A stretch of DNA of 64,000 nt from Tabrizicola_A sp044377735. GTDB taxonomy: Bacteria > Pseudomonadota > Alphaproteobacteria > Rhodobacterales > Rhodobacteraceae. Position numbers and translations under genes: made by a program. Shown in pieces: positions 7,913 to 16,577 of this stretch. Each line of letters opens with the position of its first letter. Within the stretch, counting starts at the first letter, position 1. The stretch lies in contig JBILYK010000006.1 in NCBI GenBank assembly GCA_044377735.1, forward strand, positions 1 through 64,000. Reading direction: 5' to 3'. The notes under the pieces were generated by a model that did not search any database, was not told the DNA's origin, and saw nothing but the letters and a program-made list of their open reading frames with translations.

Positions 7913-9520
7913 ATGGCCAACAAATGGCAAGCCTTGAAAGACCATCACGCCGCGACGGCTGAGGGTAGGATTCTGGATCTGTTCGCCGCCGACCCTGACC
8001 GCGCGGCGGCGTTTTCGGTGCGCGAAGGTGACATGCTCTTCGATTATTCGAAAACTGGCATGGATGCGCGGGCGCGGGCGCTTTTGCTCGATCTGGCGCA
8101 GGTCTCGGGCGTGGCCGAGCGCCGCGCAGCGATGTTTGCCGGGGAAAAGATCAACGACACCGAAGGCCGGGCGGTGCTGCATGTGGCGCTGCGGGCGGGT
8201 GACGACGCGGTGATCACCGTGGACGGGGCCGATGTGATGCCCGGCGTGCGGGCGACACGGGCGCGGATGGCGAGTTTTGCCGAAGATGTGCGGCAGGGCC
8301 GCATCCGCGGGCAGGGTGGGCGGATCACCGATGTGGTGAACATTGGCATCGGCGGGTCTGACCTTGGCCCGGCGATGGCGGTGCTGGCGCTGGTGCCCTT
8401 TCATGACGGTCCGCGTGTGCATTTCGTCTCGAACGTCGATGGCGCGCATATTGCCGATACGCTGAAAGGTCTGAACCCCGAGACGACGCTGGTGATCGTG
8501 GCCTCCAAGACCTTTACCACCATCGAAACCATGACCAATGCCGACACAGCCAAGGCCTGGATGGCGGGGAAGGTGGCGCAACCCAACCGCCAATTTGCCG
8601 CTGTCTCCACCGCCGCTGACAAGACCGCCGCCTATGGCATTGATCCCGCGCGTGTTTTTGGCTTTGAGGATTGGGTTGGTGGGCGCTATTCGCTTTGGGG
8701 GCCGATTGGACTTGCCCTGATGATCGCGATCGGGCCAAAGCAGTTTGACCAGTTTCTGGCCGGGGCACGGGCGATGGATGACCATTTCCAAACCGCGCCA
8801 CCAAAGGCGAATATGCCGATCATGCTGGCCTTGGTCGGCATCTGGCATGCCCAGATTGCAGGTCATGCCAGCCGCGCCGTGCTGCCCTATGATCAGCGCC
8901 TGTCGCGGCTGCCGGCCTATTTGCAGCAGCTGGAAATGGAGAGCAACGGCAAGCGCGTCGCGGTCGATGGCTCAGACCTGACGGTGCAATCAGGCCCCGT
9001 GGTCTGGGGCGAGCCCGGCACCAATGGCCAGCATGCGTTCTACCAGTTGATCCATCAAGGAACCCGCGTGGTGCCGTGCGAGTTTCTGGTGGCGCGCGAA
9101 GGGCATGAGCGTGATCTGGCGCATCAGCATCTGTTGCTGATCGCCAATTGTCTGGCGCAGTCCGAAGCCTTGATGCGGGGCCGCTCCTTGGATGAGGCGC
9201 GCGCGACCATGGCGAAGAAAGGTCTGAGCGGGCCAGAGTTGGAGCGTCAGGCGCGCCACCGGGTATTTCCGGGCAATCGGCCGTCTACAACGCTGGCCTA
9301 TCCGAAACTGACGCCTTTCACACTGGGCCAGATCCTCGCGCTTTATGAGCATCGGGTCTTTGTCGAAGGCGTGATTCTGGGCATCAATTCCTATGACCAA
9401 TGGGGCGTGGAATTGGGCAAGGAATTGGCGCTGGCGTTGCAGTCGGTGCTGGCGGGCAGCGCAGGGACCGAGGGCAAGGATGGCTCCACGGCCGCGCTGG
9501 TGGCCTTTCTCAAAGGCTGA
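7913..9520 (+). CDS. pgi: Glucose-6-phosphate isomerase
   Basis: The 535-residue enzyme interconverts glucose-6-phosphate and fructose-6-phosphate. Family signatures are all visible: VNIGIGGSDLGP near residue 143, DWVGGRYSLWGPIGLA near residue 250, the catalytic-region GEPGTNGQHAFYQLIHQG near residue 365, and ESNGKRV near residue 343. It is the last gene of zwf-pgl-pgi. In this arrangement it can return fructose-6-phosphate to Zwf, which fits a cyclic Entner-Doudoroff flow. A repeat element with a G/C-rich hairpin lies right after the stop. Confidence 0.97.
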   Translation: MANKWQALKDHHAATAEGRILDLFAADPDRAAAFSVREGDMLFDYSKTGMDARARALLLDLAQVSGVAERRAAMFAGEKINDTEGRAVLHVALRAGDDAVITVDGADVMPGVRATRARMASFAEDVRQGRIRGQGGRITDVVNIGIGGSDLGPAMAVLALVPFHDGPRVHFVSNVDGAHIADTLKGLNPETTLVIVASKTFTTIETMTNADTAKAWMAGKVAQPNRQFAAVSTAADKTAAYGIDPARVFGFEDWVGGRYSLWGPIGLALMIAIGPKQFDQFLAGARAMDDHFQTAPPKANMPIMLALVGIWHAQIAGHASRAVLPYDQRLSRLPAYLQQLEMESNGKRVAVDGSDLTVQSGPVVWGEPGTNGQHAFYQLIHQGTRVVPCEFLVAREGHERDLAHQHLLLIANCLAQSEALMRGRSLDEARATMAKKGLSGPELERQARHRVFPGNRPSTTLAYPKLTPFTLGQILALYEHRVFVEGVILGINSYDQWGVELGKELALALQSVLAGSAGTEGKDGSTAALVAFLKG

Positions 9521-9551
9521 GCCCGCGTCTTTGCCTTCCCCGCCTCCCTGC

Positions 9552-9622
9552 CTTCAATGTGGCACGAAATATCCTCGGGGGGTGAGCCGCGCAGGCGGCG
9601 AGGGGGGCAGATGGCCCCCCTT
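9552..9622. repeat. Dispersed intergenic repeat, copy A, with terminator-like hairpin
   Basis: The segment begins with a TTCA...TGGC...GAAATA...CTC block, then ggggggtgagccgcg, a gcggcgag piece and a gggggg/cccccc hairpin (9602-9620) ending in tt. The same order appears at 48452-48511, and the leading block resembles those at 14956 and 38924. It lies between the convergent pgi and ridA genes, so the hairpin may end both transcripts. Confidence 0.6.
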
Positions 9623-9646
9623 CCTTTCCGTCTTTGGACCGAAAGC

Positions 9647-10000
9647 TTACTTCAGCGCGGCCGTCACGATGATCTCAACCTTGTAATCCGGCGTTGCCAG
9701 CTTGGCCTCACCCGTCGCCCGCGCGGGCGTATGGCCAGCGGGAACCCAAGTGTCCCAGACCTTGTTCATATCGTCAAAGGTCGCGATATCGGCCAGCCAG
9801 ATCTGAACCGACAGAATACGGGTCTTATCGGTGCCCGCCTCGGCGAGGATGCGATCAACCTCGGCCAGACAGGTGCGGGTCTGGGCCTCGACGCTGTCGC
9901 CGGGGTTGCCGATCTGACCGGCCAGCCAGACAATGCCATTGTAGCAGGAAGCTTCGGACATGCGGGCGCCAACGCCAATCCGCTTGATCTCGTTCGACAT
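9647..10000 (-). CDS. RidA family protein (YjgF/YER057c/UK114)
   Basis: RidA-type enamine/imine deaminases remove reactive intermediates of PLP enzymes. This 117-residue protein has the family fold signs: NGIVWLAGQIG near residue 21 and the C-terminal TPARATGEAKLA near residue 93. The Arg expected to bind the substrate carboxylate is in that segment. It lacks the exact RidA signature of the E. coli protein and fits better one of the Rid1-7 side groups, so the true substrate is open. It converges on pgi and is a single-gene unit. Confidence 0.88.
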   Translation of the reverse strand: MSNEIKRIGVGARMSEASCYNGIVWLAGQIGNPGDSVEAQTRTCLAEVDRILAEAGTDKTRILSVQIWLADIATFDDMNKVWDTWVPAGHTPARATGEAKLATPDYKVEIIVTAALK

Positions 10001-10153
10001 AGGTATTTGCTCCGTTGATCTGGGCTGGAAAAGATATGGCGTTTGCTAGCCCGGCGGGGCGGAAAAGGAAAGCCAATTGCGCGGTGGGCAAGGTCTTGCC
10101 GATGGCGAGGCGAGGGGGTTTTCCGATGTGCCGGGGCATGGCAAGAGGCTTGG

Positions 10154-10897
10154 ATGATTTTCACAGCTTTAGGTTTGCCGATGTTCCGGATACCCCGTCT
10201 CCTAGTTCTGACCGCCAGTTTGGCGCTGATCCCGGCCTTCTCGGCCGGGGCTGACGAGGGTTCGGTCGGGGCAATTGGGGCAGAATCGGTGGTGGCGCCA
10301 GTCAAGACGGGCGGGCTTTTTGCCGCCCTTTTGGCCACGGATCCGGCCACCCAGCAGGTGCGCGCCGAACGCCGCGCGGCCGCCAAGGCGGAGCGGGCCG
10401 CCGAACGCGACGCACGACGCGCCGAACGTCAGCGTGCCAAATCTTCAGGCCAGGGTCATTCTGCCTCAACCGGCGATGTGGCACGGGCAGAAGTGAAAGC
10501 GGCGGTCGCCGAGGCTGTCGCCAATAAACCCAAGGGGCGCATCTGGTGCGTGCCGTTCGCCCGGGCGGTGACCGGCGTGGAGATCCGCGGCAATGCCAAG
10601 ACCTGGTGGCATCAGGCCAAGGGTCGCTACGCGCGCGGTCAAGAGCCTGAGGTCGGCGCCGTTATGGCCTTTTCCGCCAGCCGCGCCATGCCCAAAGGGC
10701 ATGTGGCCGTGGTGTCCAAGGTCTTGTCCGAGCGCGAGGTCCTGGTCGATCAGGCCAACTGGGAACGCAACCAGATCACGCTTGATACGCTGGTGGTTGA
10801 TGTCTCGGCCAAGGGCGACTGGAGCCGCGTCAAGGTGGCCAGCGCGGGCGGCACGCTTGGCCGTGTGAATCCGGTAAACGGGTTTATTTACAACTAG
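10154..10897 (+). CDS. Secreted CHAP-domain (cysteine amidohydrolase) protein
   Basis: The 247-residue product has a signal peptide (MFRIPRLLVLTASLALIP then FSAGA). It then has a charged Ala/Arg-rich linker at about 70-120 (repeated RRAAAKAERAAERDARRAER) and a C-terminal CHAP fold. The likely nucleophile is the Cys in RIWCVPFAR, with the partner His in KGHVAVVSKV. The YAR...G.EPEVGAVMAF region is typical of cell-wall amidases or endopeptidases. A role in peptidoglycan trimming is inferred. ATG 10154 has aagagg upstream; ATG 10181 would start exactly at the signal peptide and is equally plausible. Confidence 0.8.
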   Translation: MIFTALGLPMFRIPRLLVLTASLALIPAFSAGADEGSVGAIGAESVVAPVKTGGLFAALLATDPATQQVRAERRAAAKAERAAERDARRAERQRAKSSGQGHSASTGDVARAEVKAAVAEAVANKPKGRIWCVPFARAVTGVEIRGNAKTWWHQAKGRYARGQEPEVGAVMAFSASRAMPKGHVAVVSKVLSEREVLVDQANWERNQITLDTLVVDVSAKGDWSRVKVASAGGTLGRVNPVNGFIYN

Positions 10898-10995
10898 ATC
10901 GTTTGCTATTCGTGAAAACACTTCGGGTGGGTGTTCATGTGTAGAGCATTCTGTAGGCAGTAAAGGTCAAGCCAGAGATAGCCTCTCATGGTGAC

Positions 10996-11688
10996 TCAGA
11001 ATCTCTTAACGATCATCACTGTCAAAGTGTTCTCTCGAATGTCGTGCGCAACATCCTCCTGATAAACATTTGTCAGTGTCGCAACTGATCGAGCGTAAAT
11101 CACCCGGCTCAGATCAACATTTACATTCCAAGTTTCTGTCCAGTTGAATTCCATTCCTAGACCAATAACGTTGCCTCTATCGGTACCAGATACAGTTTCC
11201 TCCAAATCGTCCCCGATGTCAGCGTATGTGCGGCTATAGTCAGCCCAAGAGCGCCCTGCCTTTACGTAAGCCATGTAATTGTCATGAAATTGTTTTCCAA
11301 ACCGGAGGCTCAGCTGTCTTGATGAGCTTGACTCGTAGCTTGTTGTAAAGTCGGGTTCAGTGACGCCATCAAACGTCTCGAATACAGTCACATTCAATCC
11401 GCGGCGATCAAGACGCCCGTCTATACCAACCAAAAATCCAGCCAAAGACCATGTGTATCCACCCGATACACTTGCTACTGCACCTCGATCAGCAAACATA
11501 GTGGCGTATCCGTTCGGTATTCCTGACGCATAGCCGCCGTCGCCAGTAGAATAATTCGTTTGACTATCTCTGATCGCAGTCGTGCCAAGTCCAAAGGCAA
11601 CGTATGCTCCATCAAAGTCTCCTGCATGCGCTAAATTGGCCGTTGCTAGAATGCTGCAAAGGACTGTCGAAAGCAGGCGGCACATCAT
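10996..11688 (-). CDS. Outer-membrane beta-barrel protein (small porin-like)
   Basis: A 230-residue exported protein. The signal peptide MMCRLLSTVLCSILATANL ends at AHA, followed by GDFDGAYVAFGLG, the first strand of a barrel. Alternating hydrophobic strands follow, and the C-terminus VMIVKRF ends in Phe, as BAM substrates do. Layout fits the 8-strand OmpA/OmpW-like class; no periplasmic OmpA domain is present. The start at 11688 has gggag five bases upstream. Base composition is about 47-50% GC, well below the neighbours, and it stands alone beside tRNA-Gly, which suggests transfer. Function unknown. Confidence 0.75.
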   Translation of the reverse strand: MMCRLLSTVLCSILATANLAHAGDFDGAYVAFGLGTTAIRDSQTNYSTGDGGYASGIPNGYATMFADRGAVASVSGGYTWSLAGFLVGIDGRLDRRGLNVTVFETFDGVTEPDFTTSYESSSSRQLSLRFGKQFHDNYMAYVKAGRSWADYSRTYADIGDDLEETVSGTDRGNVIGLGMEFNWTETWNVNVDLSRVIYARSVATLTNVYQEDVAHDIRENTLTVMIVKRF

Positions 11689-11870
11689 AGGTCTCCCGAG
11701 CCAAGTCGTTGAAGCGTCGGTCAAGCCAACCGGTTACGCAAGTTAATCTTTTGAGAGATACTGGCACCTTTATGTGCAGTACATCGGACGCATCGCACCT
11801 AGCCAAAACTGCAAGTATAGTTTCGGACCAATGTGATTGCCGTTGAGAAACAACGCCAATTGAGCGGAAA

Positions 11871-11944
11871 TGGAGCGGGTGAAGGGAATCGAACCCTCGT
11901 ATTCAGCTTGGGAAGCTGCTGCTCTGCCATTGAGCTACACCCGC
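11871..11944 (-). tRNA. tRNA-Gly (CCC)
   Basis: On the minus strand the sequence folds as a cloverleaf. The acceptor is GCGGGTG/CACCCGC, the D arm is GCTC...GAGC, the anticodon loop TTCCCAA reads CCC (bases 11910-11912), the T arm contains GGTTCGATTCC, and the CCA end is encoded. One mismatch is at the base of the anticodon stem. It decodes GGG. A low-GC stretch starts directly past its 3' end. Confidence 0.95.
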
Positions 11945-12064
11945 GACAGCTTGGCAATTAAGATAGCGGCAGGCTATGGTCAAGGGATACTATGGGGGTG
12001 TCACGCTAAGTGGCGACTGTTTGCCTCAGGCGGGGCTGCACCCGACTGGTTCCGAACGCCAAAA

Positions 12065-12096
12065 CAGGACGGCGCGGAGCAATGTGCCCCGCGCCG
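12065..12096 (-). terminator. Terminator downstream of the fasciclin gene
   Basis: An 8-bp stem cggcgcgg / ccgcgccg (12070-12077 and 12089-12096) with an 11-nt loop lies 20 bp past the gene's stop. On the minus strand it is followed by tcctgtttt, as in an intrinsic terminator. Confidence 0.6.
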
Positions 12097-12115
12097 CAAC
12101 GGTCACACGCAGTGA

Positions 12116-12631
12116 TCAGGAGGCGGGCAGAAGAACTGCGTCGATCACATGGATCACGCCATTGGTGCCAACCAGATCGGCAGCGGTCACAGTGGCGGTG
12201 CCACCGGCTTCGTCTTTGATCTTGACCATCTCGCCATCAAGCGAGGCTTCAAGCTTGCAACCGCCCAGGGTTTCAATCGTGGCGGTGCCGCTGCCATCGG
12301 CGATCATCTTCGCAACGTCAGCAGCCAGCGCCTGAGCACCAACCACATGGCAGGTCAGGATCTTGGTCAGTGCGTCCTTGCTTTCCGGGGTCAGCAGGCC
12401 TTCAACGGTGCCGGCGGGAAGCTTTGCAAAAGCTTCATTGGTCGGTGCAAAGACGGTGAATGGGCCAGCGCCGGCAAGGGTTTCCGCCAAACCGGCCGCC
12501 TGAACTGCGGCGACCAGCGTGGTGTGATCGGCAGAACCAACCGCCAGATCGACAACGGTCTTGGCGTGACCATCGGCAAAGGCGATCGACGAAGAGGCGA
12601 GCAGGGCCATTGCTGCAAGACGAAGTTTCAT
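12116..12631 (-). CDS. Fasciclin (FAS1) domain secreted protein
   Basis: The 171-residue product starts with a signal peptide (MKLRLAAMALLASSSIAFA, cut before DGH) and then has one full FAS1 domain. Visible landmarks are FTVFAPTNEAFAKLP near residue 57 and the closing NGVIHVIDAVLLP. FAS1 proteins act in adhesion or surface attachment. Single-domain secreted forms are common in Rhodobacteraceae, sometimes near beta-lactam-like or redox sensors, but no such partner is adjacent here. Start 12631 is chosen over the upstream in-frame Met because gggaga lies at proper spacing and the signal peptide begins there. Confidence 0.9.
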   Translation of the reverse strand: MKLRLAAMALLASSSIAFADGHAKTVVDLAVGSADHTTLVAAVQAAGLAETLAGAGPFTVFAPTNEAFAKLPAGTVEGLLTPESKDALTKILTCHVVGAQALAADVAKMIADGSGTATIETLGGCKLEASLDGEMVKIKDEAGGTATVTAADLVGTNGVIHVIDAVLLPAS

Positions 12632-12744
12632 AAGGTTTCTCCCAAGCGAGCACCGGGCCAGTCCCGGTGTCATGCGAGAGATACGCAGCCCCGTTCGGCT
12701 TGGTTCACCCGCCTCGCGCGGGCGTGAACACGCGTGAAAAGTCC

Positions 12745-12775
12745 GTCATGGCGCGGGGCAAATCCGCGCCATGAC
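12745..12775 (-). terminator. Terminator downstream of the corrinoid-activator gene
   Basis: A perfect 12-bp stem gtcatggcgcgg / ccgcgccatgac with a 7-nt loop sits 8 bp past the stop at 12784. On the minus strand it runs into ggacttttcac, a short T-rich tract. Confidence 0.65.
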
Positions 12776-12783
12776 AGGTATCA

Positions 12784-14829
12784 TCATCCGCGCCGCCGCC
12801 TCCGGCCACCATCGCCGCCACCGCCCGAGCCCGAGGTGTTGAAACTGACATCGGGCAGGGTGACGATCCGGCTAAGCTCGGGGAATGTATCCACCGAGTT
12901 CGGGATCGCGCTGGCATTGACGAAATGCTCTTGAAAGCGCGGCTCGATAGCGGTTTCCACCTTGTGGATTTCATGCACCGTCGCCTCGATGGCATTGCGT
13001 GCGCCCACATTGCACAAAGCAATCCGCGCGCCAGTGCCTGCGGCGTTGCCGGCAGAAACCACCTTGTCCAAAGGCACATCGGGGATCATGCCCAGCACCA
13101 TGGCGTGCTTGGGGCTGATATGGGCACCAAAGGCCCCGGCGAGGGTCACCTTCTCTACCCGCTCAACACCCATTTCGTCCATCAACAACCGCGCCCCAGC
13201 GTAAAGAGCGGCCTTCGCCAACTGAATGGCGCGGATGTCGCCTTGGGTGACCGAGATTTTCGGTCCGCCCGAGGCGCTGCCGTCATGGAGGACATAGGAA
13301 TGGGTGCGCCCCTCGGCCTCGCAGCGCGGGGTGCCGACTTGATCGGGGCCCCCGATCAGACCGCCTTGGTCGACGATGCCCGCCATACGCATCTCGGCCA
13401 CGGCCTCGATGATGCCAGACCCACAAATGCCAGTGATGCCACTTGTGGCGTTTGCCGCCTCAAATCCCGGATCGGTGGACCACAGATCCGATCCGATTAC
13501 CTTGAAGCGGGGCTCTTTGGTGATGGGATCAATCTCCACCCGCTCTATCGCGCCGGGGGCGGCGCGCTGGCCGCTGGAGATTTGTGCGCCTTCAAAGGCG
13601 GGGCCGGTGGGGCTGGAACAGGCCAGCACCCGCGTCTTGTTGCCCAAAAGAATCTCGGCATTGGTGCCGACATCCACGATCAGCACCATCTCATCTGACT
13701 TGCCGGGCTCTTCGGAAAGCGCGACGGCGGCGGCATCCGCACCGACATGGCCAGCAATACAGGGCAGAACGTAAACCCGTGCTGCGTCGTTGATGTTGGA
13801 CAGGTCCAGATCGCGGGCATCCAGCGACAGGCTGCCGGAATTGGCCAAGGCAAAGGGCGCTTGGCCAAGCTCGACCGGGTCAATGCCCAAGAGAAGGTGG
13901 TGCATCACCGGGTTGCAGACGAAGACCACCTCATAGATCGCGCGGGGGTCAATCTTGGCCTCTTCGGCAATCGAGCTGGCCAGCGCATTGATCGCCTCGC
14001 GCACGGCGCGTGTCATCTCGACGTCGCCGCCGGGGTTCATCATGGCATAGCTGACGCGACTCATCAGGTCTTCGCCAAAGCGTATCTGCGGATTCATCAG
14101 ACCCGATGAGGCCATAACCGCCCCATCGCGCAGATCGCACAGATGCGCGGCAATTGTGGTGGAGCCAAGGTCAATGGCCAGGCCATAAAGCCCACCCTCG
14201 TAGAACCCGGGCTTCACATCCAAAATGCGCGGAGCTTGATCATGGTTGCCCTTGTTCAAGACAACGGTCACCTTCCATTCGCCCTTGCGAAGCACCGGCT
14301 GCAAGCGGCGCAACACGCCCAAGCCCACCTCTGGCACCTCGACACCCCATTGGGCGACAAGCGCTTCTTTCAAACGTTCGAAATCGCCTGAAGGATTGTG
14401 CATGTCAGGCTCGGTTACCTCGACAAACAGCGCTCGTGTCGCCGGATCCATCACGATATCGCGCTGGGTGGCGGATTTGCGGATCACCTGCTTGTGGACC
14501 TGAGATTCGGGCGGCACGTCGATCACGACATCGCCCATCACCTTGGCCTGACAGCCCAAACGGCGGCCCGGCAACATGCCGCGCTTGGATTTATACCGCT
14601 CTTCCACCGCATTCCACGGGCTGACGGCGTCTTCCTCAACCGTCACACCATGCTTGGAAAACTCGCCATATCCGGGCGTGATCTGGCACTTGGAGCAAAT
14701 GCCACGGCCCCCACAAACCGAATCAAGGTCGACGCCCAACTGGCGCGCGGCCTGCAGGATTGGGGTGCCAAGGGCAAATCGTCCCCGTTTTCCTGAGGGG
14801 GTAAAAATCACAAGCGCGTCTTCGGACAT
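12784..14829 (-). CDS. ASKHA-domain reductive activator of corrinoid proteins (RamA/RACo-like)
   Basis: The 681-residue protein fits the family that uses ATP to re-reduce Co(II) corrinoids on methyltransferase partners. The N-terminal ferredoxin domain holds a [2Fe-2S] cluster with CGGRGICSKC near residue 39 and GCQAKV near residue 93. The long C-terminal ASKHA ATPase domain has YGLAIDLGSTTIAAHL near residue 215, VDVGTNAEILLG, SGQRAAPGAIE and TGICGSGIIEAVAEM. The end is an unusual Gly-Arg tail (GGGGDGGRRRRRG). No methyltransferase or corrinoid-binding gene is adjacent, so its partner is elsewhere. The start at 14829 has aggagg upstream. Confidence 0.88.
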   Translation of the reverse strand: MSEDALVIFTPSGKRGRFALGTPILQAARQLGVDLDSVCGGRGICSKCQITPGYGEFSKHGVTVEEDAVSPWNAVEERYKSKRGMLPGRRLGCQAKVMGDVVIDVPPESQVHKQVIRKSATQRDIVMDPATRALFVEVTEPDMHNPSGDFERLKEALVAQWGVEVPEVGLGVLRRLQPVLRKGEWKVTVVLNKGNHDQAPRILDVKPGFYEGGLYGLAIDLGSTTIAAHLCDLRDGAVMASSGLMNPQIRFGEDLMSRVSYAMMNPGGDVEMTRAVREAINALASSIAEEAKIDPRAIYEVVFVCNPVMHHLLLGIDPVELGQAPFALANSGSLSLDARDLDLSNINDAARVYVLPCIAGHVGADAAAVALSEEPGKSDEMVLIVDVGTNAEILLGNKTRVLACSSPTGPAFEGAQISSGQRAAPGAIERVEIDPITKEPRFKVIGSDLWSTDPGFEAANATSGITGICGSGIIEAVAEMRMAGIVDQGGLIGGPDQVGTPRCEAEGRTHSYVLHDGSASGGPKISVTQGDIRAIQLAKAALYAGARLLMDEMGVERVEKVTLAGAFGAHISPKHAMVLGMIPDVPLDKVVSAGNAAGTGARIALCNVGARNAIEATVHEIHKVETAIEPRFQEHFVNASAIPNSVDTFPELSRIVTLPDVSFNTSGSGGGGDGGRRRRRG

Positions 14830-14955
14830 TGGTTTCCTCCTGTTCGCCCTTTCTTTCTAGCGGGCGGGCCGGGGGCAGCAAGGCCGGAAAACGTCGCCTT
14901 TGTCGTTGGTTGCGGCGGAATCTGGTCTGAGGGGCAAAAGCCGCACGACTTGGGG

Positions 14956-15042
14956 TTTCATCTTGGCGAAAATACTCCCCGCGGAGCGCCCCAACACCGG
15001 CCAAGGGAGCCTCCGGCGGGAGTATTTGAGGCCAAGATGAAA
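14956..15042. repeat. Inverted pair of the dispersed intergenic repeat (copy C)
   Basis: The left arm (from 14956) reads tttcatcttggcgaaaatac then tcc, and the right arm (to 15042) is its near-perfect reverse, ending ggccaagatgaaa. The arms are about 33 nt each and flank a 21-nt centre. The element starts directly at the stop of the cupin gene and fills most of the gap to the activator gene. It may act as a terminator; a single arm recurs at 38924. Confidence 0.7.
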
Positions 15043-15432
15043 TCAGCGCGGCGAGAAGCGGTAGGTGATCTCGTCAAAGCTGTCGGCGGCGAAAGCATAA
15101 AACCAGCGCAGGGTTTCGTTTGCCTCTGGGATACCGTGTTCGGCATTGCCGGGGATAAAGAGCGCTACACCTGGAGACAGGCTGTGGGGTTGGCCATCGA
15201 TCACCACGGTGCCATGGCCTTCCAGCCCGAAATAGACCTCGGAATGGGCGTGGCGATGGGCGGCGAAATGTTCGCCGGGTCGGATGATCGCAACGCCACA
15301 GGTCAGGCTGTCGGTCTCTGTCTCGCCTTTGGAAAAGACGCTTTGCCAGCGGATCGTGCCCTTTTCTGGCAAGTCCCACGTTGCTTCGGGCAGGGTGGTG
15401 GTGTCGAGGCGCACAGCGCGCGGGAGGGTCAT
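15043..15432 (-). CDS. Small cupin-domain protein
   Basis: A 129-residue single-domain cupin. The metal-binding motif is visible as GEHFAAHRHAHSEVYFGLEG near residue 50 (two His, then His and Glu), with the second motif GVALFIPGNAEHGIPE near residue 90. This is a complete four-ligand site. The ATG at 15432 overlaps the stop of the CoA-transferase gene (ATGA), so the two are probably made together. The function may be that of a sugar/keto-acid isomerase, a dioxygenase or a sensor; nothing narrows it. Confidence 0.8.
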   Translation of the reverse strand: MTLPRAVRLDTTTLPEATWDLPEKGTIRWQSVFSKGETETDSLTCGVAIIRPGEHFAAHRHAHSEVYFGLEGHGTVVIDGQPHSLSPGVALFIPGNAEHGIPEANETLRWFYAFAADSFDEITYRFSPR

Positions 15433-16574
15433 GTGTTCAACCAATTCAAGATGGAAGCGCGGTCGCCGTCAAGGTCGGGGGCGGCAGCGCGGGTGATGAG
15501 TTCGGGCAGGGTAGAGAGTTTGATCGGATTGCCTGGCGCTGTGAACCGGTTGCCTTTGGCGTCTGGCGCGATGGGCAGCACCATGGCGCGGGCCAGAATC
15601 TGGGGGTCTTTCAGGACTTCGACCATGTCCTGCACGCGGGCGGTGGGCAGGCCTGCGGCCTCAAGCCTGGCGATCCAATATGCGGCCGGATGTTCAAGCG
15701 TCACCGCTTCGATCAGCCGTTTCAAGAGCGCATGGTTGTCGCAGCGCGCCGTGTTGGTGGCAAATCGGGCATCATCGGCTTGCAGCGGCAGGTCGAGCGT
15801 TTTGCACAGGTGCGCAAACATCGCATCATTGCCAGCCGCGATCACCAAAAACCCATCTGCCGCCCGGTAGGTGGAAAACGGCGTGATCGTGGGATGGCGC
15901 GCGCCGGTGCGGCCCGGGGCTTGGCCTGTGGCGGTCGTCAGGGCGACGGAATGCTCTTGAATCGCCAGTTGCGCATCCAACATGGCAATGTCCACCTTGG
16001 CCCCGCACCCGGTTTTTTCACGGTCATAAAGTGCTGCCAGCACGCCTTGGGCCAGATACATGCCCGCCACGATATCGCCGATCGAGGCCCCGACGCGCAC
16101 CGGTGGGCCGCCTTCTTCGCCGGTGATGCTCATAACCCCGCCTCGGGCCTGCACCACCATGTCATAGGCCGGTTTGCCCGCCTCGGGGCCGGTATGGCCA
16201 AAGCCCGAGACCGCGCCATAGATCAGTCGCGGGTGTTTGGCGTGAAGCTTCTCCCAGCCATAGCCCAGCCGCTCCATCACGCCGGGGCGGTAGTTTTCCA
16301 AGATCACATCGGCGCGTGCCGCAAGCCTGTCGAAGATGCCGCGGTCGGTGGGGGATTTCAGATCAAGCGCGATGGACTGTTTGCCTGCGTTCAGCGCAGC
16401 GAAATAGGCGCTTTCACCCCCCAAGAAAGGCGGAAAGGCGCGGGTGTCGTCGCCGGTTCCGGGGCGCTCTACCTTGATGACATGAGCGCCGAGGTCCTGC
16501 AGCGTATGGCTGCAAAACGGGCCTGCCAGCACATGGGTCAGATCCAGAACCGTAACGCCTGTGAGCGGGGCCAT
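15429..16574 (-). CDS. CaiB/BaiF family CoA-transferase (type III)
   Basis: The 381-residue enzyme belongs to the type III CoA-transferases. The N-terminal GVTVLDLTHVLAGPF, the nucleophile-bearing KSPTDRGIF region with the Asp after the conserved KS, the NYRPGVMERLG stretch near residue 94 and the GASIGDIVAGMYLAQG segment near residue 158 all match. It moves CoA between acyl donors and acceptors; the substrate cannot be told. It starts 3 bp after the deaminase stop and overlaps the cupin start by 4 bp, so the three form one transcription unit. Confidence 0.9.
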   Translation of the reverse strand: MAPLTGVTVLDLTHVLAGPFCSHTLQDLGAHVIKVERPGTGDDTRAFPPFLGGESAYFAALNAGKQSIALDLKSPTDRGIFDRLAARADVILENYRPGVMERLGYGWEKLHAKHPRLIYGAVSGFGHTGPEAGKPAYDMVVQARGGVMSITGEEGGPPVRVGASIGDIVAGMYLAQGVLAALYDREKTGCGAKVDIAMLDAQLAIQEHSVALTTATGQAPGRTGARHPTITPFSTYRAADGFLVIAAGNDAMFAHLCKTLDLPLQADDARFATNTARCDNHALLKRLIEAVTLEHPAAYWIARLEAAGLPTARVQDMVEVLKDPQILARAMVLPIAPDAKGNRFTAPGNPIKLSTLPELITRAAAPDLDGDRASILNWLNT

Positions 16575-16577
16575 GGC

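Noticed and set aside
10898..11944. An integrated element with attachment repeats at tRNA-Gly
   Set aside because: No copy of the tRNA 3' end and no integrase were found, so only the composition shift is reported.
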